Shown: positions 34,562 through 43,439 of the stretch, piece by piece | Layout: each line of letters starts with the position of its first letter | How positions within the stretch are numbered: the stretch's first letter is position 1 | Source of the DNA: Malaciobacter marinus | GTDB taxonomy: Bacteria > Campylobacterota > Campylobacteria > Campylobacterales > Arcobacteraceae | Reading direction: 5' to 3' | DNA: 64,000 nt | Assembly (NCBI RefSeq): GCF_003544855.1 | Contig: NZ_CP032101.1 | Location: forward strand, 1,922,001 to 1,986,000 | Notes under the pieces: model-generated | Told to the model about the DNA's origin: nothing | The model's database searches: none | The model's input: the letters and a program-made list of their open reading frames with translations, nothing else | Translations under genes and position numbers: made by a program

Positions 34562-35158
34562 CTACTTATTTAATTTTTTCATAGAAGAAACTTTTTCATA
34601 TCTTTTTAAAAACTTTTTCCATTGTTTTATAACTTTATATTTTGTAAAAACTTTTGAATACTGATATAGTTTTGATTTTAAGCCATATCTTTTCCCACCA
34701 ATTCCATCAGTAAGTATTAGTTTATAACTATTTTCATCAATTTTTTTGCATAAAATATTACTTAAAGCAATATCTACAAAAATTATATTATTTTTAAAAA
34801 TATACTGTTTTAAATCTTCTATTAATTTTAGTTCTTCATCTTTACTGAAAAAAGAGTTTAAGACTAATTCCTTAAATGATTTTGATTGTGTATTATCAAA
34901 ATCTAATACTCTATCAAAAACAAAACCTTTTCCAATATTTGTATTCACTAAACCATAACAATTTGTAATATGAGAAAATTCTTTTTTATTTTTCTTTAAA
35001 TATTGAATATAACTATATTCCATTTCATTTTGATTTAGCCCTTGGTCTTTTCTATATACAATTTTAATCACTTTTTGAAAGTCATGAGGATGAATATAAC
35101 ATTTACGTTCTCTTCCCTTTCCTAAATACAAACTTTCATCTAATTTTATTAAATTCAA
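34562..35158 (-). CDS. YrbL-like kinase-fold protein, copy 3
   Basis: A 198-residue paralogue closest to copy 1: YLGKGRERKCYIHP, KVIKIVYRK, FVDIALSNILC, LTDGIGGKRYGLKSKLYQYSK. The C-terminal basic helix (YKVIKQWKKF) is shared with the other copies. Placed first in the group on the minus strand, 63 bases from the preceding glycosyltransferase gene and 6 bases before the WaaP-like kinase gene. Confidence 0.75.
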   Translation of the reverse strand: MNLIKLDESLYLGKGRERKCYIHPHDFQKVIKIVYRKDQGLNQNEMEYSYIQYLKKNKKEFSHITNCYGLVNTNIGKGFVFDRVLDFDNTQSKSFKELVLNSFFSKDEELKLIEDLKQYIFKNNIIFVDIALSNILCKKIDENSYKLILTDGIGGKRYGLKSKLYQYSKVFTKYKVIKQWKKFLKRYEKVSSMKKLNK

Positions 35159-35221
35159 TAAATTTTCCTAAACTCTATTTTTCTTATTTTATCAAAAATT
35201 TGATTTATAAAATATGATACT

Positions 35222-36322
35222 TTAAAATCTACCAAACAATTCAATTACTTTTTCAAACTGCTTATCATAATCAAATTGTATTTTTGCTTTTTTTTGTCCT
35301 GCGCAAGCTAGTTTTTGTCTTAAAATATCATCTTTATATAATTTTTCTATCTTTAAAGCCAAATCTTCATAATTTTGATTTTCAAATAGAAATCCAGTTT
35401 TTTCATCATCAATTATTTCTAAAACTCCACCAGAATTTGAAGCAATAACAGCTGTACCATTTCGCATAGCTTCAATTGTAACTAATCCAAAAGTTTCATT
35501 TTTAGAAGTCATTAAAACTACATCACAAGCTTGCATGAATTTTGAAGGTTCATTTGTAAAACCTACAAATAAAACTTGCTCTTCTAACTCATATTTTATA
35601 ACTTTTTGTTTTAGCTTTTCTAAATACTCTTCACTCATAGCATGTCCTATGATATAAGCTTTGATATCTAACTCTTTTTCTTTTAGCAAGTTAATAGCTT
35701 CAATAAGTAAATATTGTCCTTTAAACTCATTTATTCTTCCAATAAGTCCTAGCATAAAAGAGTCATTTACTTTCAAACTATTTTTAAACTTTAGTATTTC
35801 ATTCTCTTTTAACTTTTCAGATGTTTTAGCACCAAGATATATAACTTCTGTTTTAGGTCTAATATTTTTAGGAATAAATTTATTAACTTGCTCTTGTAAG
35901 GCTTTTGTTACACAAATAATTGTATCAATATTTTTATACAAAAACTTATGATAAAAATCACTTTTAAATCTTGTCATTGTCATATGTCTTGTTTGTATAA
36001 TTTTTGGTTTTCTTTTTGATAATTTTTTTGAAAATACTACAATTGGAATATCTTTTGTCCAATGAAGATGAACAATATCAATTCTTTTTTCATCAATGAC
36101 TTTTGCTAATTTGAAAGCTAAAAAAAAAGAAAAACTATTTTTCCTTTTTAATATGAAAATATTTTTTTCATTTTTAAAATAGTTTTCAAGCTTTGAATTT
36201 TTTGAAATTGCATTATATACATTAAACTCTTTTGATAAATACTTTGAACAATTACTCATATAAAGTTCCAAGCCTCCTAAGTCAGGAGATAAACAAACTT
36301 CTAAGATATTCTTATTTTTCAT
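35222..36322 (-). CDS. GT4 glycosyltransferase
   Basis: A 366-residue GT-B retaining glycosyltransferase. N-terminal donor-independent half starts NILEVCLSPDLGGLELYM; the C-terminal half has MLGLIGRINEFKGQYLLIEAI, VLFVGFTNEPSKFMQACDVVLMTSKNETFGLVTIEAM (the E(x7)E motif). Adds a sugar to the growing core or O-chain; specificity unknown. Contains an A9 tract near 36121 (plus-strand reading) in the coding region. Overlaps the GT2 gene by 11 bases. Confidence 0.9.
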   Translation of the reverse strand: MKNKNILEVCLSPDLGGLELYMSNCSKYLSKEFNVYNAISKNSKLENYFKNEKNIFILKRKNSFSFFLAFKLAKVIDEKRIDIVHLHWTKDIPIVVFSKKLSKRKPKIIQTRHMTMTRFKSDFYHKFLYKNIDTIICVTKALQEQVNKFIPKNIRPKTEVIYLGAKTSEKLKENEILKFKNSLKVNDSFMLGLIGRINEFKGQYLLIEAINLLKEKELDIKAYIIGHAMSEEYLEKLKQKVIKYELEEQVLFVGFTNEPSKFMQACDVVLMTSKNETFGLVTIEAMRNGTAVIASNSGGVLEIIDDEKTGFLFENQNYEDLALKIEKLYKDDILRQKLACAGQKKAKIQFDYDKQFEKVIELFGRF

Positions 36323-37055
36323 TTTTTTGCATTTCTAACATAATTGCATATTTCATATAAGAACTAAAAGCAGATACAATAGCAACATTCCAACCATTAA
36401 TACCATGAAACGCGCCACCTTTTAAAATCAATGTTTTAAAAAGTGCTCCAACTCCATGAATAAAAGGATCAAAAACATTTGCACGCTTGCCATCTTCATA
36501 TGCTAAAACTGCACCTCTTTTAATAAACTTTTCAGTTGTTCTTATCATATGAATATAATCTTCATATGAATAATGTAACATATCAGCTTCTAAATCACAA
36601 ATATTTTCTGTCTCAACTTTTGCATGACCTTTTGCAGTTGAGTAAGCACATTTTCGTCTATTATATAATCTTGTAACTCTATCTGGATACCAAAGCTTTA
36701 TAAAGTTATCTCCTACATAAGTTTTTCTTGCAAAAGAAAAAGCATCAAAAGTAGTATTTTCTAAATCAAGTTTCTTAATCTCTTTTATTGCATTTAAATC
36801 TAATCTTTCATCTGCATCTATACTTAAAACCCAATCATTCTTTGCAAATGGAGCTCCAAATGCCTTTTGTGGACCATCACCTAAATACTCTTGCTTTATA
36901 ACTTTTGCACCTAAACTCTCTGCTATTTCACATGTTTTATCACTACTTAAAGAATCAATAACCAAAACTTCATCACATACTGTTTGTACTGATTTTATAA
37001 CTTCTTTTATATTTTTTTCTTCATTAAGTGTTATTATATTTGCTGTTATTTTCAA
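36312..37055 (-). CDS. GT2 glycosyltransferase, WaaE/KdtX-like
   Basis: A 247-residue GT-A enzyme. Motifs: ITANIITLNEEKNIKEVIKSV, VLVIDSLSSDKT, the metal-binding DxD-like SIDADERL (about 78-85) and PDRVTRLYNRR. Similar in size and pattern to WaaE/KdtX-type beta-glucosyltransferases acting on the LPS inner core; a hydrophobic C-terminal region suggests membrane contact. Its start overlaps the end of the O-antigen ligase gene by 4 bases. Confidence 0.87.
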   Translation of the reverse strand: MKITANIITLNEEKNIKEVIKSVQTVCDEVLVIDSLSSDKTCEIAESLGAKVIKQEYLGDGPQKAFGAPFAKNDWVLSIDADERLDLNAIKEIKKLDLENTTFDAFSFARKTYVGDNFIKLWYPDRVTRLYNRRKCAYSTAKGHAKVETENICDLEADMLHYSYEDYIHMIRTTEKFIKRGAVLAYEDGKRANVFDPFIHGVGALFKTLILKGGAFHGINGWNVAIVSAFSSYMKYAIMLEMQKNEK

Positions 37056-38299
37056 CTCAATTCACTCTCTTTTTTATTTTTTTCGTTAAATGCAATAATA
37101 ACAAAAAGTAAGAAAAATATTATATAAACATAATTTAAAGGTTTAACAGACAATGTTTTATTTGCAAAGGAATTAAAAAACAATGATAAAAAAACAGTTA
37201 AACTCATATAATAATATAATGGGATTTTTCGTAAATTATAAATTAAAATCACTATACTTAAAAACAATAGACTATATCCTATTAAACCATATGCTGTTAA
37301 AGTATCCATATGTTCACTATGAAAATGATTAATTATTCTTGCATTATAATTAGTATCTAATTTTTGTTTTTCTTGAAGTAGGATTCTATTATCTTTAGGA
37401 CCTGTTCCAAAAAATAAATTATCTTTAAAAATCTCAAAACCTACTTTATTAAAATAAATTCTCAATCCCACACTACCACTATAAGTATTATTTTCTAATA
37501 CTTTTTTTGTTTCATTATAAGCAATAACAAATCTATCAAATTTATCATTTTTATATAAAAAATAGATACTTGAAAAAGATATTATAAGAAATAAAACAAT
37601 TGCTTTAAAGTTAAAAATATATTTTCTTAAAATTAAAACTGTTAATATTAAAAGAATGATAAAAAAAGCAAGTTGAGATGTTCTACTATTGTTTATAAAA
37701 AGTGCAAAAAAAGATAATATTGCAATTATTAAAAATAGTATCTTTTCTTTTTTAATATGTGAAAAATAAACAAAAAAGCTTCCTAAGAAAAAAGCTATCA
37801 ACATATATTGAGTTGCAATAAGATATCTTAAATGACCAGTGGGATTTTCAGGTTGAAATCCATATTCGCTACTATTAAAAAAACCTAGATAAATCAAAAT
37901 AGAATATAATGCATAACACCCAAAACTTAAAACTAAAACTTTTATACCTATTACTGATTCTTCTTTATTCATAGATATTAAAATAGCAGGAATTATAAGA
38001 AAATAGTATTTATAAAATGTATTTACATGCTCCAAACCTTGCGAAATTGGTTCACTCCATAAAGTACTTACATAAGAATAAACAATAAAAATCAATAAAA
38101 AAACCATAGGTAAAAAACTTCCTACTTTTTTCAATTTTTCTAAATAAATATCTTTATATTTTACAATAGACCAAATTAATAAAATTGTTGTTAAAACAGA
38201 AAGCTGAGACTTAGAAAAATGCCACGGTGTAACAAATAAATAAAAATATATATAAAGATTAAACCAATTGACATTTTTATTATATAACTTTAATCGCAC
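37052..38299 (-). CDS. waaL: O-antigen ligase family protein
   Basis: A 415-residue polytopic inner-membrane protein with about 11-12 hydrophobic helices and the Wzy_C/WaaL-type large periplasmic loop (about 245-330), which contains GTGPKDNR and NHFHSEHMDTLTAYGLIGYSLL. It would join undecaprenol-linked saccharide to lipid A-core. No wzx/wzy or undecaprenyl-sugar transferase gene lies in the window, so its substrate must come from another locus, or it acts as a polymerase. Overlaps the HAD gene by 10 bases. Confidence 0.8.
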   Translation of the reverse strand: MRLKLYNKNVNWFNLYIYFYLFVTPWHFSKSQLSVLTTILLIWSIVKYKDIYLEKLKKVGSFLPMVFLLIFIVYSYVSTLWSEPISQGLEHVNTFYKYYFLIIPAILISMNKEESVIGIKVLVLSFGCYALYSILIYLGFFNSSEYGFQPENPTGHLRYLIATQYMLIAFFLGSFFVYFSHIKKEKILFLIIAILSFFALFINNSRTSQLAFFIILLILTVLILRKYIFNFKAIVLFLIISFSSIYFLYKNDKFDRFVIAYNETKKVLENNTYSGSVGLRIYFNKVGFEIFKDNLFFGTGPKDNRILLQEKQKLDTNYNARIINHFHSEHMDTLTAYGLIGYSLLFLSIVILIYNLRKIPLYYYMSLTVFLSLFFNSFANKTLSVKPLNYVYIIFFLLFVIIAFNEKNKKESELS

Positions 38300-38928
38300 A
38301 GTATTTTCTCCAATTGTTCAAAATTTTCTAAATATTTATCTTTAGATTTCAACTCTTCATTATTAAAACCAAAAAATCCAATTTTATTTACAGATGCAGC
38401 ATTATAATCATTAATACTATCACCAATTAAAATAGCTTCATTTTTATCATAATTTTTAGTCAAAATTATATTCTTTACTAAATCATTCTTATGAGTAGGT
38501 GAACCTTCAATTGATTCAAAATATTTACTAATACCTAATTGTTCGCACAAAAATCTCAACTCTTTTTGTTCTGAGCCAGAAACAATATGAAAAATCAATT
38601 TTTTATGGTATCTCTCTATAAAATCAACTGTTTGTGATATTAAATATTTTTTATTAATTAGTTCTTGCTTCATAATCTTTGAAAAAATAGAAGCATAAGC
38701 TTCTATTTTTTCATCACTTATTTCTTGTTTTAAACATTCATTATAAAAATATTTTATTTTATGAAATCTTGACAAACCACCATTTAAATGGTGATAAGAT
38801 ATTAACTCTTCTACTAAGTTAGTAGGATAGTTTTCAAATATTTTTCTAAAACCATAATCCCTTATTGGCATGGAATCTAAAATCACACCATCAAAATCAA
38901 AAAAAATAATCTTAATTTTCTTATTAAT
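38290..38928 (-). CDS. HAD-superfamily phosphatase with apparent AUU start
   Basis: A phosphoglycolate-phosphatase-like HAD hydrolase. The first canonical start in frame is GTG at 38886, but this falls inside the catalytic motif FFDFDGVILD and would remove both catalytic Asp residues. Reading upstream, AAAGGA lies 6 bases before an ATT (38926-38928) that gives a 212-residue protein beginning NKKIKIIFFDFDG after the initiator. No ATG, GTG or TTG exists between the upstream in-frame stop and that motif. Motif II (VSGSEQ), Lys and motif III (LIGDSINDYNAA) are intact. Likely removes a phosphate from a sugar acid in the neighbouring pathway. Confidence 0.75.
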   Translation of the reverse strand: MNKKIKIIFFDFDGVILDSMPIRDYGFRKIFENYPTNLVEELISYHHLNGGLSRFHKIKYFYNECLKQEISDEKIEAYASIFSKIMKQELINKKYLISQTVDFIERYHKKLIFHIVSGSEQKELRFLCEQLGISKYFESIEGSPTHKNDLVKNIILTKNYDKNEAILIGDSINDYNAASVNKIGFFGFNNEELKSKDKYLENFEQLEKILCD

Positions 38929-39040
38929 ATCTTTTCCTTTATAATTTTTTTAAATTATATCTTTTCCTTCATTAACATACATTAAATTCAGTTTACATAA
39001 AAAAAAAGATATAATTTCTAATAAATAAAAAAGGATCTTG

Positions 39041-40540
39041 ATGATAAAACTTGTTGACTGTACATTAAGAGATGGAGGATACTATACTAATTGGGATTTT
39101 GATAAAAATCTAATAAAAAAATATTTTAAATATATAAATCAATTACCAATAGATATTATAGAAATCGGCTATCGAAATAAAACTAAAGAGGGATATTTGG
39201 GGGAATTTTTTTATTTACCTCAAAATACAATAAAAAAATTAAATAAATCAACTGAAAAAAAACTTTCAATTATGCTAAATGCAAAAGATTGCAACTTAAA
39301 AGATTTAGATAACCTTTTAAAAGATTTGAATAAAGAAAAAACCATTATCAGAATTGCAACAGCAGTAGAAAAATTAGAAACAACTTTTTTACTAGCTAAA
39401 GAGATTAATAAAAAAGGATTTCAAGTAGCAATAAATATAATGTATATTTCGAAAATTGTAAATAATAATCTTTTTTTTGAGAAATTAAAAAAATTAAAAC
39501 TAGAGAATAATGTATTTTGTTTATATTTAGTTGATTCATATGGCTCAATTTTACCTATGGATTTAGAAAAATTAATAAATAAAATAAAAAAAGTTTCTAA
39601 TATAGAATTAGGTTTTCATGGACATAATAATTTAGAAATGGCTTTAATAAATACTTTAACAGCTGTTAAAAATAAAGTAAAATATATAGACTCAACTATT
39701 TTAGGAATGGGTAGAGGTGCAGGAAATTTAAAAACAGAATTATTTTTAACATACTTAAAATCACAGAAAAAGAAAAATGTTAATTTAAAAACATTAGGTA
39801 AATTAACTGAACTTTTTGTTCCATTAAAAAAGCAATATGAATGGGGAACAAATTTAGCTTATATGGTATCAGGTTCATACACATTACCTCAAAAAGAAGT
39901 GATGGATGCATTAAAAGTAAATAGATATTCGTTAGCAGGGATAGTAGACTCATTACACAAAGAAGAAAATAAACAAAATATAAAAAAATTAACACAAGAA
40001 AATAGTGTTAATTCATGTATTATTATTGGAGGAGGAGAAAGTATAGATAATCATTTAAATTCAATAAAACAATTCCTTAGAAAAAATAAAAAAATAACAA
40101 TAATTCACTCTACATCTAAATATATAAATAAATTTAAAAAATTAAGTAACAACCAACTATTTGCAGTAGCAGGTGATGAATTAACTAAACTAGATAAAAT
40201 CTATACTCATATTTCTAAATATATATTAGAACCAAATTTTAAAAGAATAAAAGAAGAACTTTTTGATAAAAATATTTTTTATGAATTAGAAAATATTAAC
40301 TTTATTAATAAATATAAAGATTCACCTCTTACAATTAGTTTACAAATAGCTTCAAACTTAAATTGTAAAGAGATTTTTTTAGTTGGCTTTGATGGTTATT
40401 CAGAACTAAAAAATAAAAAAGATTTTTATCTTATGGAGGAGAACCAAACAATTATAAATAGTTTTGATAAACCTCTTATAAGTTTAACAGAAACAAAATA
40501 TAAAAATCTTTTGCAAAAATCAATTTATTCACAAATCTAA
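39041..40540 (+). CDS. HMGL-type aldolase fused to an MptE/DUF115-like domain
   Basis: A 499-residue protein. The start is the ATG at 39041 (AAGGA five bases before). The N-terminal DRE-TIM domain (about 1-290) has the signature LVDCTLRDGGYYTNWDF, the metal-binding GFHGHNNLEMA and GMGRGAGNLKTE near the barrel end, as in 4-hydroxy-2-oxovalerate aldolase and related pyruvate-using enzymes. The C-terminal part (about 320-499) has CIIIGGGESIDNHLNSI and LTISLQIASNLNCKEIFLVGFDGY, resembling DUF115/MptE-like domains of flagellin glycosylation proteins. Probably makes a 2-keto-acid sugar precursor. First gene of a plus-strand pair inserted in a minus-strand locus. Confidence 0.75.
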   Translation: MIKLVDCTLRDGGYYTNWDFDKNLIKKYFKYINQLPIDIIEIGYRNKTKEGYLGEFFYLPQNTIKKLNKSTEKKLSIMLNAKDCNLKDLDNLLKDLNKEKTIIRIATAVEKLETTFLLAKEINKKGFQVAINIMYISKIVNNNLFFEKLKKLKLENNVFCLYLVDSYGSILPMDLEKLINKIKKVSNIELGFHGHNNLEMALINTLTAVKNKVKYIDSTILGMGRGAGNLKTELFLTYLKSQKKKNVNLKTLGKLTELFVPLKKQYEWGTNLAYMVSGSYTLPQKEVMDALKVNRYSLAGIVDSLHKEENKQNIKKLTQENSVNSCIIIGGGESIDNHLNSIKQFLRKNKKITIIHSTSKYINKFKKLSNNQLFAVAGDELTKLDKIYTHISKYILEPNFKRIKEELFDKNIFYELENINFINKYKDSPLTISLQIASNLNCKEIFLVGFDGYSELKNKKDFYLMEENQTIINSFDKPLISLTETKYKNLLQKSIYSQI

Positions 40541-40550
40541 AAGGATATTT

Positions 40551-41249
40551 ATGAAAAATAAAAAAGAAATAATTGCATTTCTTCCAATGAGAAAAGGCAG
40601 TCAACGAATAAAAAATAAAAATATTAAAAAATTTGCTAATATTAAAAAAGGTTTAACTTTTATAAAAATATCTCAACTCTTAAAAGTAAAAGAGATTGAT
40701 AAAATTATTGTATCAACAGATGATAAAAAAGTAATTGATATTGCATTATCTTTTGATAGTAAAAAGATACATATTGATAAAAGGCCTAAAGAGTTAGCAA
40801 CTTCATCTACATCAACAGACGAATTAATTAAATATGTTCCTAAAATCATAAAAAAAGGTATTGTAATATGGACTCATGTAACATCTCCTTTTATTGATGA
40901 AAAAATTTACTCAAAGATGATTAAAACTTACTTAGATAATAAAAATAATGATTCACTTATGTCAGTAACAAAAATACAAAAATTTTTATGGGATAAAAAA
41001 AACCCTATAAATTATAATAGAAAAAAAGAGAAGTGGCCAAGAACACAAACACTTAATCCAGTCTACGAAGTAAATAGTGGTGCTTTTATTAATGAAATAA
41101 AAAATTATAAAAAATTCAATGATAGAATAGGAAAAAATCCCATATTATTTGAATTAGATACTATACAGTCTTTTGATATAGACTGGAAAGAAGATTTTGA
41201 AATTGCACAAGTATTATGGGAAAAATATTATAATTTTGAAGATAATTAA
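40551..41249 (+). CDS. CMP-sugar (acylneuraminate-like) cytidylyltransferase
   Basis: A 232-residue nucleotidyltransferase of the NeuA/KdsB group. The N-terminus IIAFLPMRKGSQRIKNKNIKKF is the CTP-binding loop variant of ARxGSKRIPxKN; the acidic ELDTIQSFDIDWKEDFEIA near the end matches the metal-binding and substrate region of CMP-Neu5Ac synthetases. It lies 10 bases after the aldolase gene. Expected to activate a 2-keto-3-deoxy-type sugar acid with CMP. The length and motif drift suggest a substrate other than Neu5Ac. Confidence 0.82.
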   Translation: MKNKKEIIAFLPMRKGSQRIKNKNIKKFANIKKGLTFIKISQLLKVKEIDKIIVSTDDKKVIDIALSFDSKKIHIDKRPKELATSSTSTDELIKYVPKIIKKGIVIWTHVTSPFIDEKIYSKMIKTYLDNKNNDSLMSVTKIQKFLWDKKNPINYNRKKEKWPRTQTLNPVYEVNSGAFINEIKNYKKFNDRIGKNPILFELDTIQSFDIDWKEDFEIAQVLWEKYYNFEDN

Positions 41250-42268
41250 AAACTATCTTCAAAGTTAATTATTTCTACTTTATTCTTCTTTAAATTATCA
41301 TATTCTAAAGTATATAATTCTTTATTTTTATTAAATGAATTTATATCAAATTTATATGATTTAACTGCAATATTAGGGAAAATATATTTTAAAGAAACCA
41401 ATAAAGTAGATACTGTCCCAATGATATACTTGGGTCTATTTTTTAAAGATAGAAAAAATAATTCACCAGGAATTTCACTCTTTATTATATTCATTTTTTT
41501 ATCAAAATCATATTTAATTAAAAAATCATCAGTTTCTGTTCTATGCATTAAATAATTAATCTTATAATCTTTGTAATATAAACATACCTTGTTTAAAAAA
41601 TCAGAATAATTATCTGCACTTAAAATATTAGCATTTACAAACCTCTGTCCTATTATATAAATTTCTTTAGTTTCTACATTTGATGAATTATCTAAAAATT
41701 TATTCTTCATAAATTCATAATTATTTTTATATATTTTATGATTTGCAAGTTCTTTTAGATCAAACATTGTAAAAAAATCAATTTTCTTATCAATCTTTGT
41801 TTTTAAACCAAAAATTTTAAATCTCATTTTCTTTAACGCTGAAAAATTAATATTATTTTCTACAAATGCATTATATGTAGTCATTGTATTTGTTCCTGAG
41901 TCAAAAAAACAAGTATATTTTGAATTAATATTTGCAACTAAGACTTGCTGCATTTTATTAAAGCCACTTCCAATAAATAAAGAATCAATATTGATTTTAT
42001 TAAGTTTTTTAATTAACTTAATATAATTTAAAAAGTTACTCTTATTTTCATCTCCAAATCTAATAACTTTTTCCCAAACATCATCATAAATTAAATTTGT
42101 TAATTGATGTTTATTATTTTCAGTTCCATTATCAATTATAATTAAAATTGCATTATTTTTTTTAAAAAAATATTTAGTTTCATATGCATTTATAAGTTGA
42201 AAAGGAGTTCTTACTATAAAAATATTATAAATTCTAGATTTATCCAAAGTATCTAAGTCTTTAAACAT
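41246..42268 (-). CDS. Sialyltransferase-like (GT52/polysialyltransferase-type) glycosyltransferase
   Basis: A 340-residue protein. I start it at the ATG 42268, which has AAAGGA 7 bases upstream, rather than the longer frame at 42304. The N-terminus (NIFIVRTPFQLINAYE) and the C-terminal region (NYLMHRTETDDFL, EIPGELFFLSLKNRPKYIIGTVSTLLVSLKYIFP) resemble bacterial sialyltransferases of families GT52 and the polysialyltransferase group; FDSGTNT and HRTE may be the acidic and HP motifs. It probably transfers the CMP-activated sugar made by the adjacent enzymes. Converges on the cytidylyltransferase gene with overlapping stops. Family assignment is by motif only. Confidence 0.65.
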   Translation of the reverse strand: MFKDLDTLDKSRIYNIFIVRTPFQLINAYETKYFFKKNNAILIIIDNGTENNKHQLTNLIYDDVWEKVIRFGDENKSNFLNYIKLIKKLNKINIDSLFIGSGFNKMQQVLVANINSKYTCFFDSGTNTMTTYNAFVENNINFSALKKMRFKIFGLKTKIDKKIDFFTMFDLKELANHKIYKNNYEFMKNKFLDNSSNVETKEIYIIGQRFVNANILSADNYSDFLNKVCLYYKDYKINYLMHRTETDDFLIKYDFDKKMNIIKSEIPGELFFLSLKNRPKYIIGTVSTLLVSLKYIFPNIAVKSYKFDINSFNKNKELYTLEYDNLKKNKVEIINFEDSF

Positions 42269-43439
42269 TATATTCCTTTTTAGTATATATATTAATCCAA
42301 TCATCTACTACTTTTGAAGGTTCAAACAAAGATAATAACTTAATATAGTCATTAAAATAATATTCCTTATTTTTTATCAATATAGTATTAATTTTTAAAG
42401 CAATATCAGTTTTATCATTTTGTGCTATATTGTAGGCTAAATTACCTTTCATCATTTCAATCATACCACCAGGTGACTTTGTAATAAGTATTCTAGTTTT
42501 ACAACACATAGCTTCAATCAAAACATTTGATAAACCTTCCATTTTTGAAGTAAATACTATTATTTCTGAATTTTTTATCCATGGATAAGGGTTACTTTCA
42601 TACCCAGTAAAAAGAACATCATTTTCCAATTTTAAATCTTTACATTTATTTTCTAGATAAGATTTATCATCTCCATCTCCAACAAGTATTAATTTATGTG
42701 AAATATTATACTTTTTTTTCAATTCAACATAACTATCTATTAATAATTCAAAATTTTTAGTTTTTACAAGTCTTCCTAAACCTAATATGTAAGGCTCTTT
42801 AGGTATATTTTTATTATCTTCATTTGATAAGTCAATTACTTTTTGTGTAAAAAAAGGGTTTTTAATAGAATCTAAAGATATTGGCTTTACATTTTCTCTT
42901 TTAAATTTTTCTATATAGAAATCTTTTGAGCCATCTGAGTTACAATTCACTCTTACATTATTATAATAACACTTACTCATTATTTTATCTATAAAAGTAG
43001 AATAATTTTTTTTTGAAACATTAACACAAATTCTTACACTTCTTTTATCTTTAAAACGCCAAATTTGCTCAAAAGTACCCTGTCCTCTTATCAAAATCAA
43101 GTCATATTTTTGTTCTTTTTCTATCTTATTAAATTCTTTTTCAAATATTTTACTTGTATAATAACCTTTTACAAGTGGATAAGTTTTTCTAAAAAAAGCA
43201 TTTGATACTCGTGCTAATAAATCCCAAACTTTACCCTTAAAGCTCTTTTTTAATAAACTATTTAAATCCAAATGAATCAAACCTACACCCTTTTCTTTAG
43301 GTTGTAACTCTTTTGCTTTATTAGAAAAATATATTAAATCTGCCTTGTGACCAGCTAAATAAAAAGCATCTGCTTGATTACATGCAGCACGTTCCATACC
43401 TCCATATTTTAAACTTCTAACAATTATTGCAATTCTCAT
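42261..43439 (-). CDS. GT4 glycosyltransferase
   Basis: A 392-residue GT-B glycosyltransferase. N-terminus IAIIVRSLKYGGMERAACNQADAF; donor-binding half with YILGLGRLVKTKNFELLI and VLFTGYESNPYPWIKNSEIIVFTSKMEGLSNVLIEAM (EGLS...E motif). Likely acts on the outer core or O-chain. Overlaps the sialyltransferase-like gene by 8 bases and the upstream phosphotransferase gene by 4. Confidence 0.9.
   Translation of the reverse strand: MRIAIIVRSLKYGGMERAACNQADAFYLAGHKADLIYFSNKAKELQPKEKGVGLIHLDLNSLLKKSFKGKVWDLLARVSNAFFRKTYPLVKGYYTSKIFEKEFNKIEKEQKYDLILIRGQGTFEQIWRFKDKRSVRICVNVSKKNYSTFIDKIMSKCYYNNVRVNCNSDGSKDFYIEKFKRENVKPISLDSIKNPFFTQKVIDLSNEDNKNIPKEPYILGLGRLVKTKNFELLIDSYVELKKKYNISHKLILVGDGDDKSYLENKCKDLKLENDVLFTGYESNPYPWIKNSEIIVFTSKMEGLSNVLIEAMCCKTRILITKSPGGMIEMMKGNLAYNIAQNDKTDIALKINTILIKNKEYYFNDYIKLLSLFEPSKVVDDWINIYTKKEYNV

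Noticed and set aside
36121-36129. A9 tract in the GT4 gene as a phase-variation switch
   Set aside because: A/T homopolymers of this length are common by chance in this composition; no poly-G/C tract, the usual contingency type in Campylobacterota, was seen.
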